Below the pieces are notes generated by a model. The model was given only the letters and a program-made list of their open reading frames with translations, was not told where the DNA came from and searched no databases. A stretch of 64,000 bases of DNA from Enterococcus moraviensis ATCC BAA-383 (lineage in GTDB: Bacteria; Bacillota; Bacilli; Lactobacillales; Enterococcaceae). Of the stretch, positions 7,988 to 16,538 are shown piece after piece; position 1 is the stretch's first letter; each line of letters begins with the position of its first letter. Position numbers and translations under genes: made by a program. The DNA lies in assembly GCF_000407445.1 (NCBI RefSeq), contig NZ_ASWB01000001.1:62001-126000 (forward strand), written 5' to 3'.

Positions 7988-8840
7988 ATTGAATAGAATT
8001 TCTCGAGGCATTCAAAAGTTCTTGAACTTCATAAATAGAAAAACCTCGACTTTTAATATCACTTGAGTATTTGGAAAACAATTCTTTAAAATCTTGCCGA
8101 TTTATTATTTCTTCTGGAGAAATATATATAGGTATTTTACCTTGAACCATTAGTTCAGCAACATCCTGAACCATTCCGGTATCTGCAAAATATTTAATCG
8201 GTGAAGGATTTTTTTCTTTATATGAATACATATTATTAATCTGTTTACTCATCATGTCTAATTTTCCGTCAATTCGGGACAAGGCTTGATCCTGATCTAT
8301 TGTTTCTTCACCAATGCTTTGAACTTTAATATGTTTGAAGTTTTTAAGAAAAGGTGAATAGTCCTTGTCTTGTAAAGATTTTTCATATGTTTTAACAATC
8401 TTCAATTGTAATTTTTCTTGAAACTCTAAGATTTGTGTGTGTCTCAAATCTGCTGGATATGAGACATGTTCAATCATAGAAATATCAAACATATAATCAG
8501 TTCTATCATCCTTAATGATTACTACCGGTTTATCAAAAGCCAATCTCAAACCTAATTCCAACATAACATTACCATTTCTTCCACTAATATCTACTACAAC
8601 AATTGGATCATCATAGATATTATTGACAATACTATTATGGATTATGTCTATTTCTCCTGGAGAATCGCTAACCATTCTAGGCTTAAAATCATATTGACTA
8701 ATATTACTGATGGTTTCACTTAAAATTGAACGCACATCAAAAAACTGTGTATCAGGATAACCTGGCATAGGAGCAAGAGGCATAATCAGACCACACTTAA
8801 TTTGATTATTAGTTTTTTGTATTTTCTTATCTTTTGTCAT
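7986..8840 (-). CDS. Nucleoside 2-deoxyribosyltransferase/TIR-like domain protein (candidate defence moron)
   Basis: 284 residues from the ATG at 8840, which has AAGGATG at good spacing. A longer upstream frame has no ribosome binding site. Residues about 15-150 show the nucleoside deoxyribosyltransferase-like Rossmann fold: an early 'GLIMPLAP' strand, then 'VVDISGRNGNVMLELGLRLA' containing the Glu that is catalytic in true NDTs, then 'PVVIIKDD'. The related TIR-like domains cleave NAD or nucleosides in bacterial immunity. The C-terminal half is helical and unassigned. The gene is antisense, terminator-flanked and alone, as expected of a moron. Domain call moderate; defence role inferred. Confidence 0.6.
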   Translation of the reverse strand: MTKDKKIQKTNNQIKCGLIMPLAPMPGYPDTQFFDVRSILSETISNISQYDFKPRMVSDSPGEIDIIHNSIVNNIYDDPIVVVDISGRNGNVMLELGLRLAFDKPVVIIKDDRTDYMFDISMIEHVSYPADLRHTQILEFQEKLQLKIVKTYEKSLQDKDYSPFLKNFKHIKVQSIGEETIDQDQALSRIDGKLDMMSKQINNMYSYKEKNPSPIKYFADTGMVQDVAELMVQGKIPIYISPEEIINRQDFKELFSKYSSDIKSRGFSIYEVQELLNASRNSIQ

Positions 8841-8873
8841 AAATACACATCCTTTTACACTAATGATAACATA

Positions 8874-8907
8874 ATAGTATAGTACGTACAGTACCAAGAT
8901 AGTACCG
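8874..8907 (-). promoter_or_regulatory. Promoter/operator region of the NDT-like gene
   Basis: Upstream of the gene the minus strand carries overlapping -10-like sequences (TATACT, TATGTT) and a TTGGTA. GTAC recurs four times in this short stretch, once within a GTACGTAC self-complementary string. This could be a promoter covered by a repressor operator. The -35 is not clear enough to define a start point. Confidence 0.3.
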
Positions 8908-8956
8908 ACATATTGATTTTTTAGTGATATTCTATTAGTGTAGAAAATTTTGATAA

Positions 8957-8990
8957 GGCACTTCACTTTTTGTGAGGTGTCTTTTTACTT
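8957..8990 (+). terminator. Rho-independent terminator
   Basis: A 10-base-pair stem (8957-8966 with 8972-8981, two G-U pairs) is followed by TTTTT. It would stop plus-strand phage read-through antisense to the NDT-like gene. Confidence 0.65.
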
Positions 8991-9126
8991 TTAATATAAC
9001 GTATAAAATTTCCTTGTATCGTTTAATGTATCATGTAACAGGTTGATAAAATAACGTGAAACGAGTTGTATTACATCTCCACCCAAGTTAATATACATAC
9101 AACAAATAGATAAGGGGATGTAAACA

Positions 9127-9324
9127 ATGGAAAAAATTACAGAAATGAATGGCTACATTTTATTTGAGGATAGAGAAGGCTTTGACATCATGGTTGAATC
9201 TCCAAATAAAGATTTCTTCCCGTTCATGCACATTCTTGATCCAAGTTTCCACACAAAAAATAATGGAAAATATGATATTCAAATAAATACTGTTTCAAAT
9301 GCCCGCAAAATATTGAAGGCTTAA
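9127..9324 (+). pseudogene. Small phage protein, probably truncated by a 1-base deletion
   Basis: The frame from ATG 9127 (behind AGGGGATG) encodes 65 residues and ends at TAA 9322. Adding one A to the A-run at 9307-9310 would join it to the next open frame, which continues to TAA 9414-9416. That gives a 96-residue protein whose end reads plausibly as an amphipathic helix (HTLEQYEKAIEAAEYF). The following gene has its ribosome binding site exactly at that downstream stop, which supports the longer original. Unknown function; no motif. Confidence 0.5.
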
Positions 9325-9430
9325 AACATACTTTAGAACAATACGAAAAAGCAATTGAAGCTGCTGAGTATTTCAAAACGGTTTTAATTGATAATAAAGA
9401 AATTGAGTTCTTATAAGGAGGTCAAATCAA

Positions 9431-9610
9431 ATGAATGCTTTACAAGTAGCTGAAAAAATAAAAAATAACTAAGCTTGGAAAAGAGCCTACAATAAAATTA
9501 TCAAAGCAAAAAATCATGACGATAGAATGCTTGCCTATCAAGAGTTTGAAAATAAATTCGGTATTAATCTAAACGATAGAATTGGAATTTATGTTAAAGG
9601 ATTTTTATAA
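9431..9610 (+). pseudogene. Small phage gene with in-frame TAA
   Basis: ATG 9431 has a strong GGAGG eight bases upstream but reaches TAA at 9470-9472 after 13 codons. The same frame then runs open for 45 codons (AWKRAYNKIIKAKNHDDR and onward) to TAA 9608-9610. This looks like one nonsense change in a 59-residue basic protein. It is the second frame in a row here to carry a lesion. No domain is recognised. Confidence 0.5.
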
Positions 9611-9615
9611 ATTAT

Positions 9616-9640
9616 AGCCCTTTAGGGGCTTTTTATTTTG
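9616..9640 (+). terminator. Short Rho-independent terminator
   Basis: AGCCC (9616-9620) pairs with GGGCT (9626-9630) and is followed by a T-rich run to about 9638. It lies between the broken small gene and the methyltransferase ribosome binding site, so it may attenuate rather than block. Confidence 0.5.
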
Positions 9641-9651
9641 GAGGTAAATGA

Positions 9652-10923
9652 ATGTTAATAGAAAAAATGAATCTATCTGATCTGAAGCCAGCTGATTACA
9701 ATCCGAGAGTTGATTTGTCCCCAGGTATGCCAGAATATGAAAAGTTGAAAAAATCAATTGAGGAATTTGGGTTTATTGATCCACCAATCTTCAATAAACA
9801 AACAGGCAATCTTGTTGGTGGTCACCAGCGTGTGTCAGTGGCTAAAGATTTAGGTATCACAGCTATCGAAGTATCTGTCATCGATATACCTTTGGAAAAA
9901 GAAAAACAGCTAAATATCGCTTTAAACAAAATTTCTGGACAATGGGATGAAAACAAACTAGCTTTGCTGCTAAAAGAATTTAATAGTTTTGAAGTAGAGT
10001 TATCCGGATTTGATTCACCTGAAGCATCCGATATCGTAAGTCGTTTTGACTATAATGTGGAAATTGAAAAAACTATTGAAGAAGATGGTTTTGATGTTGA
10101 TCAAGCGGTCAAAGAAGTTAAAGACAATGGACCTGTAGCTCAATATGGTGATGTCTGGCAACTTGGGACACATCGCTTAATGTGTGGGGACGCAACGCTT
10201 AAAAGCGACATCGACAAACTAATGAATGGCGAAGCAGCTGATTTAGTTGTCACTGACCCGCCGTATAATGTTGCGGTTGTTTCCGAAAGTGAAGAGTTGT
10301 CTGATTCTGGCCGAGAAAAGATTTTAAATGATGATATGAGTGATGAAGAATTTCAATCTTTCCTTCATTCTGTATTTGCTAGTTATAATCATTTGATGGC
10401 TGATCATTCTGCAATTTATGTTTTTCATGCTTCTAGTACCCAACGGGATTTTGAAGATGCTATGAATGCTAATGATATTCTTGTACGATCCCAATGTATT
10501 TGGGTAAAGAACTCATCCTCTAACGGATGGAGTCAATATCGTTGGCAACATGAGCCTGTATTTTACGCTCACAAGAAAAAGTGTGCGCCATTTTGGCAAG
10601 GGAACCGTAAACAATCCACAGTTTGGCGGGATGATTTGCTGGATGATCTTCCAAGTACCATTTGGGAGTGTAGCCGTGGGAATGTCAACGCGTATGTTCA
10701 TCCGACTCAAAAGCCGTTATCTTTGCTGGCCATTCCGATTCGAAACAGTTCAAAGAAAGATCACTTGATTGTGGATCTATTTGGCGGTTCTGGTTCAACG
10801 CTGATGTGCGCTCATGAATTGGATCGTCGCTGCTATACTCTTGAGCTGGATCCTGTTTTCTGTGATGTGATCATCAAGCGTTTTGAAGAATCAACTGGTA
10901 TTAAGGCAGTAAAAATTAAGTAG
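9652..10923 (+). CDS. ParB-like nuclease domain / DNA methyltransferase fusion
   Basis: 423 residues. The N-terminal 110 residues form a ParB/sulfiredoxin-like domain with 'GGHQRVSVAKDLG'. The C-terminal part is an N4/N6 DNA methyltransferase with catalytic DPPYN at residues 202-206 and the SAM-binding DLFGGSGST at 375-383, giving the beta-class order. No cognate restriction endonuclease is nearby, so it is an orphan phage enzyme that probably protects phage DNA from host restriction or modifies the packaging region just downstream. Common in temperate Firmicute phages. Target specificity cannot be read from sequence. Confidence 0.88.
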   Translation: MLIEKMNLSDLKPADYNPRVDLSPGMPEYEKLKKSIEEFGFIDPPIFNKQTGNLVGGHQRVSVAKDLGITAIEVSVIDIPLEKEKQLNIALNKISGQWDENKLALLLKEFNSFEVELSGFDSPEASDIVSRFDYNVEIEKTIEEDGFDVDQAVKEVKDNGPVAQYGDVWQLGTHRLMCGDATLKSDIDKLMNGEAADLVVTDPPYNVAVVSESEELSDSGREKILNDDMSDEEFQSFLHSVFASYNHLMADHSAIYVFHASSTQRDFEDAMNANDILVRSQCIWVKNSSSNGWSQYRWQHEPVFYAHKKKCAPFWQGNRKQSTVWRDDLLDDLPSTIWECSRGNVNAYVHPTQKPLSLLAIPIRNSSKKDHLIVDLFGGSGSTLMCAHELDRRCYTLELDPVFCDVIIKRFEESTGIKAVKIK

Positions 10924-10995
10924 TTTGTTACATCATCATCTTTCGGGAACTTGTAACGATTTATTTTGAAAGATGGTGATTAATAATAAAAAAAG

Positions 10996-11114
10996 CCGAG
11001 TGCGCAAACACTCGACTAATTCTACGAGGATATCTCCCCGAAGACACTGAGAAAAGACCGACGTCGGTTTTAGAGCACTCAGTGTCTTTCACTATTATAG
11101 ACATAGCGGGGGGA
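10996..11114 (+). other. Hairpin-rich intergenic region before the terminase genes (candidate packaging site or structured leader)
   Basis: Three nested or adjacent dyads are visible. CGAGTG (about 10997) pairs with CACTCG (about 11009). An 11-base perfect arm, AAGACACTGAG at 11041-11051, pairs with 11078-11088. Inside it the self-complementary CCGACGTCGG lies at 11058-11067. CCCCG just before the 11-base arm can pair with CGGGG at about 11107, closing a larger fold next to the next gene's ribosome binding site. Location between the methyltransferase and terminase genes fits a pac/cos site, but an RNA leader is equally possible. Confidence 0.45.
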
Positions 11115-11123
11115 TTTTCGCAA

Positions 11124-11333
11124 ATGGAAATTGATGAAAACATAAATTTAGAGTACGAACTAGAAAAAGCATTAGAACGTGCTGAATCCGTTGAGGAGTA
11201 TAAAAAAATCATTCGTGTGGCTTTAGGTCAATGGTTACAAAATTTGAAAGGTGGCCAGATCAAACTTAATTCTGTTAGTGATTTGAAAGTATTAATTGAA
11301 GCGGATTTGATGCTTAAAGATATAGAGAATTAG
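11124..11333 (+). CDS. Small phage protein upstream of terminase, 69 aa
   Basis: The start at ATG 11124 has GGGGGGA at 11108-11114. An in-frame GTG at 11082 lies inside a hairpin arm and is less likely. The protein is acidic and almost entirely helical by composition ('LEYELEKALERAESVEEYKKI'-like, shortened). No family is recognised. Its place directly before TerS makes it part of the late operon. Confidence 0.55.
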   Translation: MEIDENINLEYELEKALERAESVEEYKKIIRVALGQWLQNLKGGQIKLNSVSDLKVLIEADLMLKDIEN

Positions 11334-11380
11334 TAAAAACGAAACTCAACTTATAAAGTTAGTGAGGTGGTGTGGTATGG

Positions 11381-12256
11381 ATGGCAAGAAAGCGTGATCC
11401 AAATCGGGATAAAGCTCTGGAAATATTTTTAGAACACAACGGAGAAGTGGCCAATAGAAAAGTCGCTTCTCTTTTAAGTGTTCCTGAAAAAACTATTTCT
11501 GCATGGAAATCTCGTGATAAATGGAATGAGGTACTACAAAAAAATAATTGTAGTACTACAGAAGAAAAATGCAGTACTACGAATAAAGGTGGAGCACCTC
11601 CAAGGAATCAAAATGCAAAAGGAAACAAAGGGAACAAGCATGCAGCACCTCCGTCTGGTAATAAAAATGCCGTAAAAACTGGAGAGTTTGAAACGATTTT
11701 TGTCGATACCTTAACAGAAGAAGAAAGAGACATCTATTCTAATCTGAGTGAGGATCCATCATTCATACTACTGGAAGAAATCCGACTGCTTAAAATTCGG
11801 CAGCATCGAATGATGAAACGAATTAAAGAAGCTGAAGAAGGCCTGAACCAAAAAGAAATTGCTGAACTCTATGAATTACGTGGCAGGAAGCAATTTGTTG
11901 ATTCTGAAAAGAATGGGAAAAAAATTGCTGTAGAGGTTCCGGTCATTACTATGACTGAGAAAAAAGAAAAAACGTTTCGGAAAATAGAAGATATTCTTTC
12001 TATTGAAGATGCCCTCACTAGGGTCAGCAATCAATTGGCAAGAGCTGTGAAGCAGTTTGGCGAATTAGAACTGAATAAAAAGAGAAAGAAACTTATTGAA
12101 GCTCAAGCGAAAATTGCATCATTAAAAGCTGAGGAACTAGAGCTGGAAATCGTTCCGCCGTCCAATCCTAATAATGATAATGATGAAGTGCCAGATGATA
12201 TCGACAGTGAAATAATCAAATTAGAGCAAGAATTAGGGATTGATCGTAATGGATAA
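11381..12256 (+). CDS. Terminase small subunit (PBSX/Terminase_2-like)
   Basis: About 291 residues from ATG 11381 with GAGGTGG upstream. The N-terminus contains a helix-turn-helix with 'NRKVASLLSVPEKTISAWK', typical of PBSX-type TerS proteins that recognise the packaging site. The middle is low-complexity (GNKGNKHAAPPSGNKNA), and the C-terminal half is a charged coiled coil for oligomerisation. Its end overlaps the TerL start by eight bases. It binds phage DNA and delivers it to TerL. Confidence 0.85.
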   Translation: MARKRDPNRDKALEIFLEHNGEVANRKVASLLSVPEKTISAWKSRDKWNEVLQKNNCSTTEEKCSTTNKGGAPPRNQNAKGNKGNKHAAPPSGNKNAVKTGEFETIFVDTLTEEERDIYSNLSEDPSFILLEEIRLLKIRQHRMMKRIKEAEEGLNQKEIAELYELRGRKQFVDSEKNGKKIAVEVPVITMTEKKEKTFRKIEDILSIEDALTRVSNQLARAVKQFGELELNKKRKKLIEAQAKIASLKAEELELEIVPPSNPNNDNDEVPDDIDSEIIKLEQELGIDRNG

Positions 12257-13727
12257 AGTTCAATATTATTTGAAGTTGAAAAGGCTGCAGGAGTTAAAAA
12301 GACTAGCGGATAATGAACAGAAAATTGAACGGGCTAGAGAAGATTTCTTTTCATACTGCCAGTTGATGATTCCGGAAGTTTATAAAGAAGAACGTGAGTA
12401 TTTAGTTGAATTGTGTGATGAATTTCAAGAGTTTCTTGTAAGTGATGATGATCTTCTATTATTAAATCTACCACCAAGGCATTGTAAGTCGCTTACTGCT
12501 GGTCGATGTGTCGAATGGTCATTAGGTCGTGATCCTTCTCTGAGGATTGCAACTGGATCGTATAACGAAGATCTGGCCACTGACTTTTCAAAAGAAGTAA
12601 GAGACACGATTTCTGAAATAAAAGTAGATGATAATATCGTCTACTCTGACATCTTTCCTAATGCAAAAATCAAACGAGGATCATCAGCTGCTAAGCGTTG
12701 GGCGTTGAGAGGTTCTAAGTTATCATATCTCGCAACTTCTCCAGGAGGTTCAGCTACTGGTAAAGGATTTGATTTGTTATTCGTGGATGATGTTATCAAA
12801 GGGATTGCAGATGCAACGAATGAATTTGCACTGGAAAAGCATTGGGACTGGTTTACAAAGCAAATGATCTCTCGTGTTGAAAAAGGTGGGAAAATTATTG
12901 TAATTATGACTCGTTGGCACTCTAAAGATTTAGCCGGAAGGATTGAATCTGAAATGCCAGCAATGGGTTACAAGCTGCGCATCATTAAAAAGAAAGCACT
13001 CATTGATGAAAAAAAGGAAGAGATGTTATGTTCAGACATCTTATCTTTTGAAGATTATAAAAAGAAACGTGCTGCGATTGGTGTGGATATAGCATCTGCC
13101 AACTATCAACAAGAACCGATCGATATCAAAGGTAGACTCTATTTGGATGGTTTCAATGAGTATGAACAGTCAGAATTACCAGAAATAATTCATACTTATG
13201 CTTATACAGATACCGCAGATGAAGGTGACGATAAACATGCAATGTATATCTTCGGTCAAACTCTGGATAATCGAGCTTATATTTTGGACATTCTTTATAC
13301 AGTAGAAGATCAAGGAGTTACCAGGGATAAGACAGTTGAAAAACTTTATAAAAATGAAGTGAATACAGCTTGGTTTGAATCTAACAATGGTGGTACTGGA
13401 TATGCTAGAAGCGTTAGGGATAAGCTCAAAGAAAAATATCGATCAAATCAAACTGTAATTAAATGGTTCCACCAATCCAAAAATAAAAAAGCTAGAATAA
13501 TTACGAATGCACCTTGGATCATGGAAAATGTATTTTTCCCTAAAGGTTGGAAGCATCGCTGGCCAGAACTCTATGAAGATTTAATGTCTTATCAAAAACA
13601 AGGTAAAAACACACATGATGATGCTCCAGATGGACTAACTGGAATTGCAGAAATTTGTGCCAATAAATTGAGATCGTCTAATCAATCGAAAAAACAAAAA
13701 TACAAACAAATTAAACGGATGTTTTAA
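12249..13727 (+). CDS. Terminase large subunit
   Basis: 492 residues from ATG 12249. The ATPase domain shows a Walker A-like LPPRHCKS at about residues 74-81 and Walker B 'LLFVDD' with Asp at about 179-180. The C-terminal RNase H-like nuclease domain has 'YTDTADEGDD', and the late acidic site is in 'HDDAPDGLTG'. It is the ATP-driven motor that cuts and packages phage DNA, acting with TerS and the portal. Length and domain order are standard. Confidence 0.92.
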   Translation: MDKVQYYLKLKRLQELKRLADNEQKIERAREDFFSYCQLMIPEVYKEEREYLVELCDEFQEFLVSDDDLLLLNLPPRHCKSLTAGRCVEWSLGRDPSLRIATGSYNEDLATDFSKEVRDTISEIKVDDNIVYSDIFPNAKIKRGSSAAKRWALRGSKLSYLATSPGGSATGKGFDLLFVDDVIKGIADATNEFALEKHWDWFTKQMISRVEKGGKIIVIMTRWHSKDLAGRIESEMPAMGYKLRIIKKKALIDEKKEEMLCSDILSFEDYKKKRAAIGVDIASANYQQEPIDIKGRLYLDGFNEYEQSELPEIIHTYAYTDTADEGDDKHAMYIFGQTLDNRAYILDILYTVEDQGVTRDKTVEKLYKNEVNTAWFESNNGGTGYARSVRDKLKEKYRSNQTVIKWFHQSKNKKARIITNAPWIMENVFFPKGWKHRWPELYEDLMSYQKQGKNTHDDAPDGLTGIAEICANKLRSSNQSKKQKYKQIKRMF

Positions 13728-13741
13728 AGGAGTGTGAAAAA

Positions 13742-15310
13742 ATGGAGAATCAAGAAATATCAGATGAAACATATGAAGAATCAACTGATAAGATCTTAAA
13801 AGTAAACGAGTTTGAACATGCTTCAGACGTTCGATATTCTAGTGATGTGACTGTGAATTACGTTAGTTTTGGTGTAGAATCGAATATTCATTACAGATAC
13901 AGCTCAGCTAAAGAACTTCTGGAAAACCCTGATATTTTGGCAAAGATGATTTATCATCACTATGAGCATCAAGTTCCTCGTTTGCATGTATTGGATGAAT
14001 ACTACAAGGCAAAAAATACGAATATCATTAAAAATCGTAGACGAAAAGAACCAGAGAAAGCTGATCATCGTTCAGCTCACAACTTTGGCAAAGTTCTTGC
14101 CACATTTGATGTAGGTTATAACACTGGGAACCCAATCAAGGTACAAATTAAACCTAAAAAGAGACAGACAGTCATTGATGATTTTAATCTGGATAATGAC
14201 ATTGATGGTTTGAATGGTGAACTTTGGTTAGATATGGATAAATATGGGCGTGCTTATGAAGTGATCTATCGTGATGAAGATGACGTTGACTATGTTGATC
14301 TATGCAATGTCTTTGAGACGTTTGTTATTTATGATACATCGGTGAAGCGTAGACCGATCGCAGCTGTTCGATATCCTAAAACTAAGTTTACAGTAGATGC
14401 TGATAAACAATACATCCAGCCTGTAATTTATACTGAAGATAAGATCATAACTTATGAAGAAACTATTCTCTCTGCAATCCAACTTAAAAATCCTGATGAA
14501 GCAGCTCATGATTATAAAGAAGTTCAGATTACTGAATTTTCTCCGAATCGTTTCAGAATGGGCTTGTATGAAGATGTTCTTTCATTAATAGATTTATATG
14601 ATGCTGGTCAATCAGATACGGCAAACTACATGACGGATCTCAATGATGCTTTGCTGGTTATTAGCGGTGACATTGACGCAGCTGGTATGACATCCGAAGA
14701 TGCTGCCAAACAAAAAGAAGCCAATATGCTTTTGCTTGAATCAGGTACAGATATCAACGGCAATAAAACATCGATTAACGCAGGATATATTTATAAGCAA
14801 TATGATGTTAATGGGGTTGAAGCGTATAAAGAAAGAGTTAGAAAAGGGATCCATGAAATTTCTATGGTTCCGGATTTGACAGATACGAACTTTTCCGGCG
14901 TTCAGTCCGGTGAAGCTATGAAATATAAGATGTTTGGATTTAACCAAATGACGGCAGTGAAGCAGAGACTATTCAAAAAAAGTCTTGTGCGACGCTATCG
15001 TCTTTTATTTAACCTAAAATCTAGTGTTTCTGAGATTGATAACTCCGATTTAAAGGGGTTACGGATTGTATTTACTCCAAATCTACCAAAAGCAATTCTT
15101 GAAGAGTTAAAAACATTGGTTGATTCTGGTGCTGAACTTAGTCAAGAAACTATTTTAGGTCTAGCTTCATTTATTGATGATGTTCAAGCCGAAATGGATC
15201 GGGTAAAGAAAGAATCTGAAACAACTCCAAGGACTGATCAAGAAAAAGCACAGTTAAAAAAAGAACAGGCAGAATTTTTAGCCAAACAGGGTCAACCGAA
15301 GGAGGACTGA
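13742..15310 (+). CDS. Portal protein (SPP1 gp6-like)
   Basis: 522 residues. The order TerL-portal-MuF and features such as 'HYYEHQVPRLHVLDEYYKAKN' (shortened) and 'SGVQSGEAMKYKMFG' match SPP1-type portal proteins, which form the dodecameric ring at one capsid vertex. The C-terminus is a charged coiled coil, as expected. The start is ATG 13742 behind AAAGGAGTG. Confidence 0.88.
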   Translation: MENQEISDETYEESTDKILKVNEFEHASDVRYSSDVTVNYVSFGVESNIHYRYSSAKELLENPDILAKMIYHHYEHQVPRLHVLDEYYKAKNTNIIKNRRRKEPEKADHRSAHNFGKVLATFDVGYNTGNPIKVQIKPKKRQTVIDDFNLDNDIDGLNGELWLDMDKYGRAYEVIYRDEDDVDYVDLCNVFETFVIYDTSVKRRPIAAVRYPKTKFTVDADKQYIQPVIYTEDKIITYEETILSAIQLKNPDEAAHDYKEVQITEFSPNRFRMGLYEDVLSLIDLYDAGQSDTANYMTDLNDALLVISGDIDAAGMTSEDAAKQKEANMLLLESGTDINGNKTSINAGYIYKQYDVNGVEAYKERVRKGIHEISMVPDLTDTNFSGVQSGEAMKYKMFGFNQMTAVKQRLFKKSLVRRYRLLFNLKSSVSEIDNSDLKGLRIVFTPNLPKAILEELKTLVDSGAELSQETILGLASFIDDVQAEMDRVKKESETTPRTDQEKAQLKKEQAEFLAKQGQPKED

Positions 15311-15315
15311 TCTAA

Positions 15316-16257
15316 ATGTCCTATTTAAAAGATCGGGAAGATGCTTGGATTAAAGAACAAATCAAACTCGATAAAGTCCGTGAAAAGGAAATAATGAAAC
15401 AACTGCAGCATGCTATTGATTCTATTCAAACCGAAATAGATGCAAACTGGGATAGATTTTCTAATGGTCAACAGATCACGATCAGTGAAGCTCGAAAGCG
15501 TGCAGCTAAAATGGACGTGGAACGATTCCAGCGTAAAGCGAAAGAATATGTTGAGAACAAAGATTTTAGTCCACAAGCAAACAAAGAGCTTAAAATCTAC
15601 AATCTTGTTATGAGAGTTTCACGTTTAGAACTGGTCAAGGCTCAAATTGGACTGGAATTAGTTACTCTATTTGATGGCTTGGATAAATGGGGATATAGTC
15701 AACTGTCATCTGCTGCCAAAGCAGAATATCTTCGTCAAGCTGGTATCTTGGGTAGTACTTTGGATAAAGACTATGCAAAAAAGGTTTCTTCTATCGTAAA
15801 TGCTTCTTTTAAGTCCAGAGAATATGCTTCGTTTAGCGATAACATCTGGCAAAATTTCACTGAGATGAAAGCTGATTTAGAAAAATTGCTGACAAAAGCA
15901 ATTACTCAAGGTAAAAATCCTAAAACTGTCGCTAGTGAACTTGCAAAGTTCCTAAAGCCTAATCAAGAAAACATCCGTTACAAACTCAATCGATTAATGA
16001 TCACTGAAATGACGGCGATCCAAACTGACATTCAAAAGCAAAGCTATTTGGATGCTGAAATAGAAGATTATGATTATATCGCTGAGCCTTCTGCTTGTGA
16101 GATATGCAAGAATGTTGCGAAAGGTGGTCCTTATAAGGTAGCCAAAATGCAAAAAGGTGTAAATGCTCCATATATGCACGCTCACTGTCATTGCTCAACA
16201 GCACCACGCATCAATCGTGAGTCTCTTGAAAAAGCATTAAAGAAACGAGGATTATAA
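15316..16257 (+). CDS. Minor head protein, Mu gpF/SPP1 gp7-like
   Basis: 313 residues. The C-terminal MuF domain is visible in 'LMITEMTAIQTDIQKQSY' and the Cys/His cluster CEIC ... HAHCHC, which ends at 'STAPRI'. The N-terminal half is helical. SPP1 gp7 homologues enter the capsid with the portal and affect DNA ejection. It begins five bases after the portal stop. Confidence 0.88.
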   Translation: MSYLKDREDAWIKEQIKLDKVREKEIMKQLQHAIDSIQTEIDANWDRFSNGQQITISEARKRAAKMDVERFQRKAKEYVENKDFSPQANKELKIYNLVMRVSRLELVKAQIGLELVTLFDGLDKWGYSQLSSAAKAEYLRQAGILGSTLDKDYAKKVSSIVNASFKSREYASFSDNIWQNFTEMKADLEKLLTKAITQGKNPKTVASELAKFLKPNQENIRYKLNRLMITEMTAIQTDIQKQSYLDAEIEDYDYIAEPSACEICKNVAKGGPYKVAKMQKGVNAPYMHAHCHCSTAPRINRESLEKALKKRGL

Positions 16258-16258
16258 A

Positions 16259-16537
16259 ATGACTAAAGAAAAATATGTATGTAATAAATGCGGCAAGCAT
16301 ACTCCGTTTGTTCAAGAAGTAGAAAATTTGCCAGATGGTGTGGAACGTCATTACGCTGAATGCCAGTCATGTGGTTATCAGTCAACAATATTCTATATCG
16401 ATTCTGAGATTAAATCTCTAATGTACCAGCAAAAGAACACTGCTTTTGGAACGAAAAAGAAAGAAAGGTTAACGAAACAGATTAAAGGACTTATGGGACA
16501 TCTGAAACAAAAAATAGAATTAGAAGGAGAGAAATAA
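16259..16537 (+). CDS. Zinc-ribbon phage protein
   Basis: 92 residues. Two CxxC pairs (CNKC at about 8-11 and CQSC at about 36-39) form a zinc ribbon, followed by a helical basic tail. Short proteins of this kind are scattered between head genes of Firmicute phages. No specific function is known to me. It starts one base after the MuF stop, so it is co-translated with head genes. Confidence 0.65.
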   Translation: MTKEKYVCNKCGKHTPFVQEVENLPDGVERHYAECQSCGYQSTIFYIDSEIKSLMYQQKNTAFGTKKKERLTKQIKGLMGHLKQKIELEGEK

Positions 16538-16538
16538 A

